Below, in pieces: positions 1 to 6,844 of a stretch of 12,971 bases of DNA; positions within the stretch are counted from its first letter, which is position 1; every line of letters starts with the position of its first letter. The notes under the pieces are model-generated. The model saw only the letters and a list, made by a program, of their open reading frames with translations, made no database searches and was not told the origin of the DNA. Position numbers and translations under genes: made by a program. The DNA lies in NCBI GenBank assembly GCA_955652345.1, contig CATPBV010000272.1:1-12971 (forward strand). The letters are read 5' to 3'. The stretch is from an uncultured Solirubrobacteraceae bacterium (lineage in GTDB: Bacteria; Actinomycetota; Thermoleophilia; Solirubrobacterales; Solirubrobacteraceae).

Positions 1-39
1 CTGGAGGCACTCGAGCGCACCCTCGCCGAGATCAAGTGA
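1..39 (+). CDS. 3' end of an unidentified gene (partial)
   Basis: The reading frame from base 1 runs 12 codons (LEALERTLAEIK) to a TGA at 37-39. The residues look like an amphipathic, probably helical C-terminus. The stop lies 2 bases before the stop of the convergent AI-2E gene, which fits a tight tail-to-tail arrangement. Too little is visible to name a family; the frame could be chance, but its spacing and composition are gene-like. Confidence 0.5.
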   Translation: MEALERTLAEIK

Positions 40-41
40 GC

Positions 42-1163
42 TCAGCGGCGCCAGGGGCGTATGCGGCCCCGGCGCGCGACCAGAAGCTCCGCGGGGCTGC
101 GGCGCGGCGCCTCATCCAGCGCGCGTTCCAGGTCGCCCTGCTCGATCGGCCTGATCCACAGCTCCTCGATCAGGATCTTGATCGTGGCGAGGATCGGCAC
201 CGCAACGATCAGGCCGATGAACCCGAACAGCTGGTCGACCGCGACGACGCCGACCGCGACCACGGCGGGATGCATCTTCACGGTCCGCGCGACGACCAGC
301 GGCTGGATGATGTTGCTCTCGACTTGATGGGCGATGATGTAGATCCCGGTGACGACGAGCGCCTTACCGGGCGAGACCGTCAGCGCGTACAGAATCGGCG
401 GTACGGAGCTGGCAAGCGCACCGAAGTAGGGCACGATCATCGCGATCGCGGTGAACACGGCGAAGAAGGCCGCGAAGTCGAGTCCCACGAGCCGGAGGCC
501 CAGGTACGTGAGCCAGCCCAGCACCAGCATCCCGATCACGAGACCCCTGAGCCATCCCAGGTACGCGGTGCGCAGGCGAGAGAGGATGCGCTCGGCGACG
601 TGGCGCCGTGCCGGGGGAACCATCCTGACGATGCCGGATTCGAGCGGCTCGGGCTGAATCGCCGTGTACAGCGCGGTCAGCAACACGATGATCAGCGCGC
701 CGAGTCCGGCCGCCACGCTCGCTCCCACCGATGCGAGCGGTCCGAGGAGGCGGCTCGGCTGGTCGGTGTAGCCGTTGACGAACTTCTGGACCTGCTGGCC
801 GATTCGGCTCGGCGACGTCCCAGTGAGGCGCCCGAGGCGGTGACGGAGCTCGTCGACGATGCTCGGCAGCGAGTGGACGAACTGGTTTATCTCGTGGGTG
901 AACACCGGCACGATCGCCGCGATAAGTCCCCCGATCGCAGCCAAACCGAGGAGCAGCCCGATCACGGCTCCAAGCGCCCTCGGTACGTGCAACCGGGTCA
1001 GGAGATCCGCGAACGCCCCCAGCGGCAAGGCGATGATCACTACGATCAGGACCCCCAGCACGAGCGTCAGCAATTGCTGGAACACCAGACCCGCCACAAC
1101 CAAGCCGAAGGCCAGCAGGACGGCTCGATAGAGATGAGCTGGTGTGATCCGCGAGTCGGACAT
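42..1163 (-). CDS. AI-2E family transporter (PerM/UPF0118-type membrane protein), copy 1
   Basis: The protein has 373 residues in the AI-2E exporter family fold (PF01594). Hydrophobic segments lie near residues 14-48 and 62-86, followed by a soluble extracytoplasmic stretch (about 88-145, with LPSI) and further membrane segments from about 148 to 335. Family landmarks are visible: IVPYFG (243-248), SPGKA (264-268) and QPLVVARTVKMHPAVV (287-302). Family members export varied substrates (autoinducer-2, ions or antiporter roles), so the substrate cannot be inferred. I chose the ATG at 1163 (MSDSR...). The frame stays open upstream to 1295, but those 44 residues are Arg/Pro-rich and would overlap the divergent paralogue. 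The C-terminal tail (about 345-373) is basic and cytoplasmic-looking. No clear Shine-Dalgarno site is seen. Confidence 0.93.
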   Translation of the reverse strand: MSDSRITPAHLYRAVLLAFGLVVAGLVFQQLLTLVLGVLIVVIIALPLGAFADLLTRLHVPRALGAVIGLLLGLAAIGGLIAAIVPVFTHEINQFVHSLPSIVDELRHRLGRLTGTSPSRIGQQVQKFVNGYTDQPSRLLGPLASVGASVAAGLGALIIVLLTALYTAIQPEPLESGIVRMVPPARRHVAERILSRLRTAYLGWLRGLVIGMLVLGWLTYLGLRLVGLDFAAFFAVFTAIAMIVPYFGALASSVPPILYALTVSPGKALVVTGIYIIAHQVESNIIQPLVVARTVKMHPAVVAVGVVAVDQLFGFIGLIVAVPILATIKILIEELWIRPIEQGDLERALDEAPRRSPAELLVARRGRIRPWRR

Positions 1164-1175
1164 CGCCTGAGAGGT

Positions 1176-1189
1176 TGCCCGCTTGGGCA
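1176..1189. promoter_or_regulatory. Short inverted repeat in the divergent AI-2E promoter region
   Basis: The 62-bp spacer between the two divergent AI-2E genes (1164-1225) holds TGCCC-GCTT-GGGCA, a 5-bp inverted repeat with a 4-base spacer. Both genes must be transcribed from this spacer or from inside each other, so the repeat could be a shared operator. Short GC-rich inverted repeats are common in DNA of this composition, so this is only a candidate. No convincing -35/-10 pair is seen. Confidence 0.25.
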
Positions 1190-1225
1190 CTATCGCACGC
1201 CAAGCCGGCTCTCTTCGTCCCTGCG

Positions 1226-2272
1226 ATGAGCGGCAAGGCCATCTACCAGACCGTCGGTCTGGCAGCCGGGCTCGCCCTGGCCACGCTCGTGGCACGTCAG
1301 CTGCTGACGCTCCTGCTGGTCCTGGTGCTGACGATCATCCTCTCGCTTCCGCTTGCTGAGGCGGCCTCGCGGGCGGAGCGCGCGGGGCTCCCGCGCGCGG
1401 CCGGTGCTCTCGGCGCGCTGCTCGCGGGCACGGCGGTGGTGGTTGTGATCGGATACCTCGTGGCACCGCAATTCGTCGAGGAGGTCAAGGCGTTCGCGCA
1501 GCATCTCCCGTCGATCTTGACCGGAGCGCAGCACTACGTCCAGCAGGCCACCGGGCTGAAGACCGGCAACCTGTCGGCGGAGCTGACCCGCCTGGTCCAG
1601 TCCTACACGAAACACCCGCAGGGACTGATCGGACCACTCGAGCAGATCGGCGTCACCGTTGCGGTCCTGATCGCCGGGGTCGTGCTGGTGGTGCTCGGAG
1701 CGTTCCTGATCGCTGTCAACCCAGCCCCGCTGGTGCAGTCGTCGCTGGCGCTCCTTCCCGCGCACCGGCGCGGTCAGGCGCTCGACGTATTCGAGCGGGT
1801 TCGCCACGCGTGGCTCGGGTGGATGACTGCGGTTGGGTTGGACATGCTGCTGCTGGGCGGACTCCTGTTCGTGGGGATGACGCTGATCGACCTGCCGTTC
1901 GCGCTCGGGTTCGCGGTGTTCTCGGCGCTGATGACGGTGATCCCCAACTACGGCTCGGTGATCAGCGCCATTCCGCCGATCATCTCGGGCCTGTCCGAGT
2001 CACCCGGGAAGGCCGCCCTGGTGCTTCTCGTGTATCTGATCGTCAACCAGATCGAGGGAAACCTGATACTGCCGCTGATCATGGCGCGCACCGTCGATCT
2101 GCACCCGGCGGTCGTCTCGCTCGGGCTGCTGGTGATGGGTGCGCTGTTCGGCTTGATCGGAGTGCTGATCTCGATCCCGCTGATGTCGCTCGCGATCATC
2201 TTGGTGCAGTCGCTGTGGATCGAGCCACTCGAGGCGAGCTCGGCTCCGCCCGCTTTCGAATCGTCGCCGTGA
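1226..2272 (+). CDS. AI-2E family transporter (PerM/UPF0118-type membrane protein), copy 2
   Basis: The 348-residue protein is a paralogue of the divergently transcribed neighbour. Both share ARQ/FQQ-LLTL near the N-terminus, LPSI (94-97), RRGQAL (181-186, RRHVAE in copy 1), LGW (197-199), VIPNYG (238-243), SPGKA (259-263), ILPLIMARTVDLHPAVV (281-297) and LWIEPLE (330-336). Membrane segments cluster near 8-45, 60-82, 140-165 and 203-332, with a soluble loop at about 83-135. I start at the ATG at 1226 (MSGKAI), which matches the N-terminus of copy 1. The upstream ATG at 1175 would add a non-conserved extension close to the divergent start. No obvious Shine-Dalgarno site precedes it. The 3' end overlaps the convergent YwaF-like gene by 77 bases. 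Confidence 0.93.
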   Translation: MSGKAIYQTVGLAAGLALATLVARQLLTLLLVLVLTIILSLPLAEAASRAERAGLPRAAGALGALLAGTAVVVVIGYLVAPQFVEEVKAFAQHLPSILTGAQHYVQQATGLKTGNLSAELTRLVQSYTKHPQGLIGPLEQIGVTVAVLIAGVVLVVLGAFLIAVNPAPLVQSSLALLPAHRRGQALDVFERVRHAWLGWMTAVGLDMLLLGGLLFVGMTLIDLPFALGFAVFSALMTVIPNYGSVISAIPPIISGLSESPGKAALVLLVYLIVNQIEGNLILPLIMARTVDLHPAVVSLGLLVMGALFGLIGVLISIPLMSLAIILVQSLWIEPLEASSAPPAFESSP

Positions 2273-2918
2273 GCGCTTCGAGCGCCAGCAGCATCGCCAG
2301 CCCGAGCGCAGCAGTCTCGACGATGTACCAGGGCCACGGGCTCATCACGCTGAGCAGCGACGCGTGCGCGGGCTTGGCGCGCACGTACATGTAGTTGCCA
2401 CCCGTGATCGCATCTGCGGCACCGGCCACCGCGGCGAACGCCAACGTCGCCGCGAACACTCGCCACGCCGCCCCCGCTCGCGGGTAGACGCGACATCCGT
2501 ATACCAGGAACACCGCGGCGACGATCACGCCGACGTGATAGGTGAAGTACGTGAAGTAGAAGACGCTCGGGAATCTCTGGCCGAGGTCGGGGGTGAGCAC
2601 GGCCTGAAGCGATGCGGTCAGCGCCCACATGTAAGCGACCTCGACCAGCACCACTCGGCGCGTCCATAGCGCAAGAATCGCCGCCAGCGAGACCGCGTCG
2701 GTCAGCTGCAGCGGCAGCGTGTACTTGACGGTGAAGCTGCCGACCGCCGCGTCGGCAACGTACTCGCCGGCCCATCCGGCCAGGATCAGCAGCGCCAGGG
2801 ACCGCGAGAAGAGCACGGTCCATCCGCCGGGGCGCTGCCGGGCGGCCGACACCGAGCCTGCGCTCGCCAGTAGGAGCACCGCAAGCGCCGCTAGATGTGG
2901 CGGGGAGAACTGCCGCAC
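2196..2918 (-). CDS. YwaF/TIGR02206 family integral membrane protein
   Basis: The protein is about 240 residues and highly hydrophobic, with six to seven probable membrane segments. It matches the TIGR02206/YwaF family, whose function is not established to my knowledge. Motifs seen: FSPPHLAAL at the N-terminus (4-12), LPLQLTD (68-74), SLQAVLTPDL (103-112), RFPS (115-118), a conserved His in TYHVG (126-130), GGNYMYVRAKPAH (173-185) and PWPWYI (194-199). I prefer the GTG at 2918 because family proteins begin just before the F-[ST]-PPH motif. An ATG at 2990 would add a Pro/Gly/Arg-rich leader and overlap the start of the divergent oxidoreductase. The last 25 residues overlap the convergent AI-2E gene. 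The call is firm; the start is less so. Confidence 0.85.
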   Translation of the reverse strand: MRQFSPPHLAALAVLLLASAGSVSAARQRPGGWTVLFSRSLALLILAGWAGEYVADAAVGSFTVKYTLPLQLTDAVSLAAILALWTRRVVLVEVAYMWALTASLQAVLTPDLGQRFPSVFYFTYFTYHVGVIVAAVFLVYGCRVYPRAGAAWRVFAATLAFAAVAGAADAITGGNYMYVRAKPAHASLLSVMSPWPWYIVETAALGLAMLLALEALTATIRKRAEPSSPRVARSTATAPR

Positions 2919-2975
2919 GGCATAAGTGTCCCGGGGGCGGCGCGCGGCTGGTTGGGCTGGGGCCTGCCCGGGTAC

Positions 2976-2981
2976 GGGGAG
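2976..2981 (+). promoter_or_regulatory. Shine-Dalgarno site fixing the oxidoreductase start
   Basis: GGGGAG ends 7 bases before the ATG at 2989. It is one of the few good ribosome binding sites in the window and selects this start over the in-frame upstream start at 2926, which would add 21 residues before the FAD-binding strand. Confidence 0.65.
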
Positions 2982-2988
2982 TCCGCCC

Positions 2989-4341
2989 ATGAACGCACAA
3001 CCCGACCGGTTCGACGCGATCGTGATCGGTGCCGGTCCGGCGGGCGAGGTCGTCGCATCGCGCCTACCCGGGCGGGGCCTCCGGACCGCGCTCGTGGAAC
3101 AGGAGCTGATCGGCGGTGAGTGCGCCTACTGGGCCTGCATTCCCTCGAAGACGCTGCTTCGCCCCGGAGAGGTCATCGGCGAGGCCCGGCGCGTCCGGGG
3201 GGTCGGTGAGGGCGACGTGCGCTGGCGCGAGATGGCGGAATACCGCGACTTCATGATCCGCAACCTCGACGATGCGAAGCAGGTCGAGGAGTACGAGGGC
3301 ACCGGGGTCACCGTGATCAAAGGCCGCGGCTCCATCCGCAGACCCGGAGAGGTGCAGGTGGGCGAGCGGATCCTGCGAGGCGACCGGATCGTGATCGCAA
3401 GTGGCAGCGAGCCGTTGATCCCTCCGATAGACGGCCTGCGGGAGGCCGGCTATTGGACCAACCGGGAGGCAACGACCTTCGAACAGCCGCCTGAGAGCGC
3501 GATCGTGCTCGGAGGCGGGCCCGTCGGGATCGAGCTCTCGCAGATGCTGCGGCGCTTCGGCGCCGACGTGCACCTGCTCGAGGCCGCCGACAGGCTGCTC
3601 GCCCGGGAGGACGAGCGGGTCAGCGAGCTCCTGATCGAGGCGCTCCGAGCGGACGGCATCGACGTCCACGTCGGCGCAGAGGTGTCGTCGGTGAGCGCCG
3701 GCGAGAGCGGGCGCACCGCCCACTTCGCAGGCGGGCAGGTGAGCGCGCGCGAGCTGATCGTGGCCGTCGGCCGCGCGCCGCGCGTTCAGGCGCTTTCGCT
3801 CGGGCGGGTCGGGATCAAGCCCGGCAAGCGCGGGATCGAGGTCGACGAGCGCTGCCGCGCCGCGGAGGGGATCTGGGCGGTGGGCGACGTGACCGGCGAG
3901 ATGCCGTTCACGCATACGGCCAAGTACCAGGGGCGGATCGCCGTCGCGGACATCGCCGGCGATACCGCGCGCGCGCAGTACGCGGCGATCCCCCGGGTGG
4001 TGTTCAGCGATCCCGAGGTGGCCGCGGTCGGGATGACCGAGGCGCAGGCGCGCGACGCCGGGATCGACACCGCATCTACGCGCCTGGTTCTGGGAGAAGC
4101 GATCGCGCGCCCATGGACTTACGAGGCCGAGCCCCGCGGCGAGCTGTCGATCGTCGTGGACCGTGCGCGCCGGCTACTGGTCGGGGCGTGGGCTGTCGGG
4201 CCGCTCGCCAGCGAGTGGATCCACTACGCGGCGCTGGCGATCCGCGCGGAGGTGCCGGTCGAGGTCCTGAGCGACACGGTTGCCCAGTTTCCAAGCTTCA
4301 CCGAGGCGTACCAGAAGGCGCTCGAAGCGCTCGACCTGTAG
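2989..4341 (+). CDS. FAD-dependent pyridine nucleotide-disulfide oxidoreductase (Lpd/MerA-like)
   Basis: The 450-residue protein has the class I flavin disulfide reductase layout. The N-terminal FAD dinucleotide fold carries GAGPAG (14-19). The redox-active CAYWAC disulfide (C45/C50) is followed by IPSK. The NAD(P) fold carries GGGPVG (175-180) and an acidic residue after the second strand (E198), which favours NADH. The second FAD motif is AVGD (297-300), and a C-terminal dimerisation domain spans about 335-450. In dihydrolipoyl dehydrogenase and glutathione reductase the C-terminus supplies a catalytic His in an HPT-x-SE motif. Here the stretch is QFPSFTEAY (433-441), with Phe in the His position, closer to MerA's FPYLT-type ending. 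There is no N-terminal heavy-metal domain and no C-terminal Cys pair, so mercuric reductase is not supported. The electron acceptor is unknown. It stands alone, convergent with the L,D-transpeptidase 25 bases on. Confidence 0.92.
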   Translation: MNAQPDRFDAIVIGAGPAGEVVASRLPGRGLRTALVEQELIGGECAYWACIPSKTLLRPGEVIGEARRVRGVGEGDVRWREMAEYRDFMIRNLDDAKQVEEYEGTGVTVIKGRGSIRRPGEVQVGERILRGDRIVIASGSEPLIPPIDGLREAGYWTNREATTFEQPPESAIVLGGGPVGIELSQMLRRFGADVHLLEAADRLLAREDERVSELLIEALRADGIDVHVGAEVSSVSAGESGRTAHFAGGQVSARELIVAVGRAPRVQALSLGRVGIKPGKRGIEVDERCRAAEGIWAVGDVTGEMPFTHTAKYQGRIAVADIAGDTARAQYAAIPRVVFSDPEVAAVGMTEAQARDAGIDTASTRLVLGEAIARPWTYEAEPRGELSIVVDRARRLLVGAWAVGPLASEWIHYAALAIRAEVPVEVLSDTVAQFPSFTEAYQKALEALDL

Positions 4342-4366
4342 CGGTTTGCCTGTCAGTCGGTGGCGC

Positions 4367-5176
4367 TTAGGTCCTGATCAGCGTCGGCGTTCCAAGCGGG
4401 ATGTGGTTCATCAGCCAGCGGCCGTCGGCGAGCGTCACTCGAATGCATCCGTGGCTGACCGGCTGGCCGATGCTGGCGCTGTCGGGCGTCGAGTGAATCG
4501 CGATCCTGTCGCCGCCGGTCCAGCCCTGGATGGCGTGCGGGGAGCGTGCCGACAGGGCCAGGATGCAGCAACCGTACGGGCCCGTGGGATTGCCGGTCTG
4601 CAAGCGATCGGTGACGGCGAAGCGGCCGGTCGGCGTCGGAGCGCTCGGCCTCCCGATCGCGACTTGCAAACGGCGAACCACCTTCCCCGCATCGAGCACT
4701 GTCAGCTGTCGCCTCGACAGCGACACGGTCAGCTCCCAGCTGAGCGCACCGAGGCTCGATGAGGACCGCGGGATCCAGCCGATGTGGTTGTTGCCCGCCA
4801 GCGTGCTGATCACTCCGAGCCATCCCGGTGTCTGCGCGACGACCCACATCGCCTGCGGGGAGCCGAAGCCGGTCCGGATCGGAACCTGGGCCAGCCGCAC
4901 GCCGCCAGGAGCCGCGCGCATCGTCGTCGCGTGCATCACGAGCGCGACCAGAGCGCTGTGGCGGGGTAGCGAGCGCGAAGCGGGCTTCGTGACCGACGCC
5001 CGCTGACCCACCGGGATGAAACGTGGCGCGGCGGGCGCGGCGCCGGCGGCTCCGCCTGCGGTCAGCAGCTGACCGGCGGCGATCGGCGCCAGCGCGATGG
5101 CCGCTGCCACGATCGCAAGCGGGGCTGCACGCCCGCGTCGGCGCGTGCCGGGATGCTCTGTCGGGGACTCGTTCAT
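4367..5176 (-). CDS. Secreted L,D-transpeptidase, YkuD domain
   Basis: The 269-residue protein catalyses, by family, 3-3 cross-linking of peptidoglycan stem peptides, or anchoring to them, outside the membrane. A basic N-terminus (RRRGR, 12-16) is followed by an Ala-rich hydrophobic segment (about 17-45), a signal peptide or membrane anchor. Residues about 80-140 look like an SH3-like domain (GWLGVI, HIGWIP). The YkuD domain (about 147-268) has its catalytic motif at SHGCIRV (241-247), with nucleophile C244, H242 and an upstream H228. PTGRFAV (182-188) and YGCC (201-204) also fit the family. I start at the ATG at 5176; the earlier ATG at 5245 would precede the signal peptide with 23 extra residues. 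No Tat motif or lipobox is seen. Confidence 0.93.
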   Translation of the reverse strand: MNESPTEHPGTRRRGRAAPLAIVAAAIALAPIAAGQLLTAGGAAGAAPAAPRFIPVGQRASVTKPASRSLPRHSALVALVMHATTMRAAPGGVRLAQVPIRTGFGSPQAMWVVAQTPGWLGVISTLAGNNHIGWIPRSSSSLGALSWELTVSLSRRQLTVLDAGKVVRRLQVAIGRPSAPTPTGRFAVTDRLQTGNPTGPYGCCILALSARSPHAIQGWTGGDRIAIHSTPDSASIGQPVSHGCIRVTLADGRWLMNHIPLGTPTLIRT

Positions 5177-5271
5177 GGCCGCGTGCTCTCGTGCGCGTAT
5201 CGACCCCGGGGCCGACTTCCTGAAGCGTGGCGTGCGCTCAACCAAGCCCGCGAAATGTCGATAACGACGTC

Positions 5272-6090
5272 ATGGCCCACGTCAGCTCGCATCGCTCCAC
5301 GCGAACGCGGACGCGGAGATCCCGCGCGAGCAGCAGCGGCACCGGCTGGACCGGGGTCGCCAAGATCGCGCGGCGGATCCGGGTGTTCGCTTGGGTCCTG
5401 GTCGTGCTCACGTTCGTCGGCGGGCTCACCGCCTTCATACTCGCCAACACCGCCCTCTCGCAGATCGATGTCTACGGCACGGTCCCCGTCCCAGGGACGA
5501 AGGTCCTTCACCTCCCCGCGGGTGAGGTTGACATCAGCTTCGCGACCGACAGCGCGGTCAACAACGGCGGCAGCTTCTTCACACCAGGCATGTCGCTCCG
5601 GGTGACACCGGCCTCCGGGTCCGGGGCCAACCCCACGGTCACCGACTCGTCGAGCAGCGCGAGCACGATCGGCTCCCAGACGCGGGCGCGCGTCTTCAAG
5701 CTGCAGGTCCCGAACGCCGGCGACTACCGCGTCAGTGTGGAAGCCGACACCAGCGCGTACATCAATCCCCAGCTCCTGTTCGGCCAGTCGCCTCCCGAGG
5801 GCCTGATCGTGAAGCTCGGTTTGATCACGCTCGGCGGACTGATACTGATCATCATCCTCGCCGGGATCGTTGCGCGGCGGGCGAACAAAGAGGCGGGGCC
5901 CACCGTCTCTCCCCTGACTCCGCCTCCGATAGCGCCCGTGGTGACCTTCATGGGCTCCGGGGTCACGGTCAGCGCGCAGTCAGGCGCAGCCCCGAGGCCG
6001 CAGGCCGCCGGACAGGCAGCCCAGCTCGATCGCGGCGTGCTGACCGATGCCGAGTTCGCCGCCGAGAAGGCCAAGATCATCGGCTCGTGA
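5272..6090 (+). CDS. Two-TM membrane protein of unknown function with SHOCT-like C-terminus
   Basis: I do not recognise the full-length family of this 272-residue protein. It has a basic, Ser/Arg-rich cytoplasmic N-terminus (1-37), TM1 (about 38-61), a probable extracytoplasmic beta-rich domain (62-177), TM2 (about 178-201), a Pro-rich linker (208-245) and a short C-terminal helix. That helix (LDRGVLTDAEFAAEKAKII, 252-270) fits the SHOCT pattern 'L-x2-G-x-[IL]-[TS]-x2-EF-x2-[KE]-K'. SHOCT domains are short, often C-terminal helices usually treated as oligomerisation or interaction elements. The start is uncertain: the ATG at 5272 is chosen, while a GTG at 5227 is in frame and open. Neither has a good Shine-Dalgarno site. 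It is divergent from the L,D-transpeptidase across about 95 bp, so an envelope role is possible but unproven. Confidence 0.82.
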   Translation: MAHVSSHRSTRTRTRRSRASSSGTGWTGVAKIARRIRVFAWVLVVLTFVGGLTAFILANTALSQIDVYGTVPVPGTKVLHLPAGEVDISFATDSAVNNGGSFFTPGMSLRVTPASGSGANPTVTDSSSSASTIGSQTRARVFKLQVPNAGDYRVSVEADTSAYINPQLLFGQSPPEGLIVKLGLITLGGLILIIILAGIVARRANKEAGPTVSPLTPPPIAPVVTFMGSGVTVSAQSGAAPRPQAAGQAAQLDRGVLTDAEFAAEKAKIIGS

Positions 6091-6131
6091 CCCGGCGCCC
6101 GGCTCCGCGGAGCCGGTCGATGTCGGGTTTT
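6090..6131 (+). terminator. Terminator-like nested hairpin after the SHOCT-protein gene
   Basis: Directly at the stop codon, an outer ACCCG (6090-6094)/CGGGT (6124-6128) pairing encloses a perfect 18-base palindrome, CCGGCTCCG/CGGAGCCGG (6099-6116). The outer stem runs into TTTT (6128-6131). The T run is short, so termination efficiency is uncertain, but position and shape fit a transcription end before msrA. Confidence 0.5.
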
Positions 6132-6153
6132 CGCCCTCGTAAGCGGGGGCGCG

Positions 6154-6159
6154 TACCCT
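6154..6159 (+). promoter_or_regulatory. Probable -10 box of a leaderless msrA promoter
   Basis: TACCCT fits the actinobacterial TANNNT -10 pattern and ends 7 bases before the msrA ATG at 6167, so transcription would begin at or next to the start codon. There is no Shine-Dalgarno site before msrA, consistent with a leaderless mRNA. The -35 region is not recognisable. Confidence 0.45.
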
Positions 6160-6166
6160 TACTTAC

Positions 6167-6823
6167 ATGCTTGGACTAGGTAAGAGCACGAAGATGGTCG
6201 AGCCTGAGCGTGCGCTGCCGGGCCGCGACCGAGAGCTGACGGTCACAAACCGCCACGCCGTGCTGGGCACGCCGTTGAAGCCGCCGTTTCCGGAGGGGCT
6301 CGAGCGCGTGGTGCTCGGGATGGGCTGCTTCTGGGGCGCCGAGCGCGTCTTCTGGCAGGCCCTCGGGGTCTACACGACCGCCGTTGGCTATGCGGGTGGG
6401 ATCACACCGAACGCGACCTACGAGGAGGTCTGCAGCGGTCGCACCGGCCACACCGAGGCGGTGCTCGTCGTATTCGACCCATCGAAGGTGAGCTTCGAGG
6501 AGATCCTCAGGCTGTTCTGGGAGAACCACGATCCGACCCAGGGAATGCGCCAGGGCAACGACGTCGGCACCCAGTACCGCTCCGCGATCTACTGGGAGAC
6601 CGAACAGCAGCGCGTGGCGGTGGAGGCTTCGCGCGCGGCCTACGCCGAGCGATTGAGCTCGGCCGGGTATCCCGAGATCACCACCGAGATCGCCCAAGCG
6701 GGGCCCTTCTACTACGCCGAGGACTACCACCAGCAGTACCTGCACAAGAACCCGTGGGGTTACTGCGGGCTCGGCGGCACCGGCGTCAGCTGCCCGGTCG
6801 GCGTCCTCTCGCGCGAGCAGTAA
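6167..6823 (+). CDS. msrA: Peptide-methionine (S)-S-oxide reductase MsrA
   Basis: The 218-residue cytoplasmic enzyme reduces methionine-S-sulfoxide, free or in proteins, with thioredoxin as usual reductant. It follows the E. coli-type long MsrA along its whole length, including the N-terminal extension with ALPGRD (16-21). The catalytic cysteine is C54 in GCFWG (53-57). Further motifs are GYAGG, NPTYEEVCSG-type NATYEEVCSG, GHTEAV, the substrate-site stretch ENHDPTQGMRQGNDVGTQYRS, and FYYAEDYHQQYL. The C-terminal resolving cysteines are C200 and C209 in YCGLGGTGVSC, so the three-cysteine relay is complete. There is no fused MsrB domain. The start at 6167 gives the normal family length. It is convergent with the CysO-like gene, 21 bases apart. 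Confidence 0.97.
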   Translation: MLGLGKSTKMVEPERALPGRDRELTVTNRHAVLGTPLKPPFPEGLERVVLGMGCFWGAERVFWQALGVYTTAVGYAGGITPNATYEEVCSGRTGHTEAVLVVFDPSKVSFEEILRLFWENHDPTQGMRQGNDVGTQYRSAIYWETEQQRVAVEASRAAYAERLSSAGYPEITTEIAQAGPFYYAEDYHQQYLHKNPWGYCGLGGTGVSCPVGVLSREQ

Positions 6824-6844
6824 TCAATTGACGCCGGCGCGGGG

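Noticed and set aside
36..1229. Long plus-strand open frame (397 codons) across the first AI-2E gene
   Set aside because: It is Arg/Asp/Gln/His-rich with no domain pattern, while the minus strand of the same bases encodes a clear AI-2E protein. It is a GC-driven antisense shadow.
2919..2990. Upstream ATG extension of the YwaF-like protein sharing the CATG at 2988-2991 with the oxidoreductase start
   Set aside because: The 24 extra residues are Pro/Gly/Arg-rich and the family begins near FSPPH; a head-to-head start overlap is less likely than the GTG at 2918.
2989..4341. Mercuric reductase (MerA) as the name of the flavin oxidoreductase
   Set aside because: There is no N-terminal heavy-metal domain, no C-terminal vicinal Cys pair and no mer genes nearby; only the FP-type C-terminal motif is shared.
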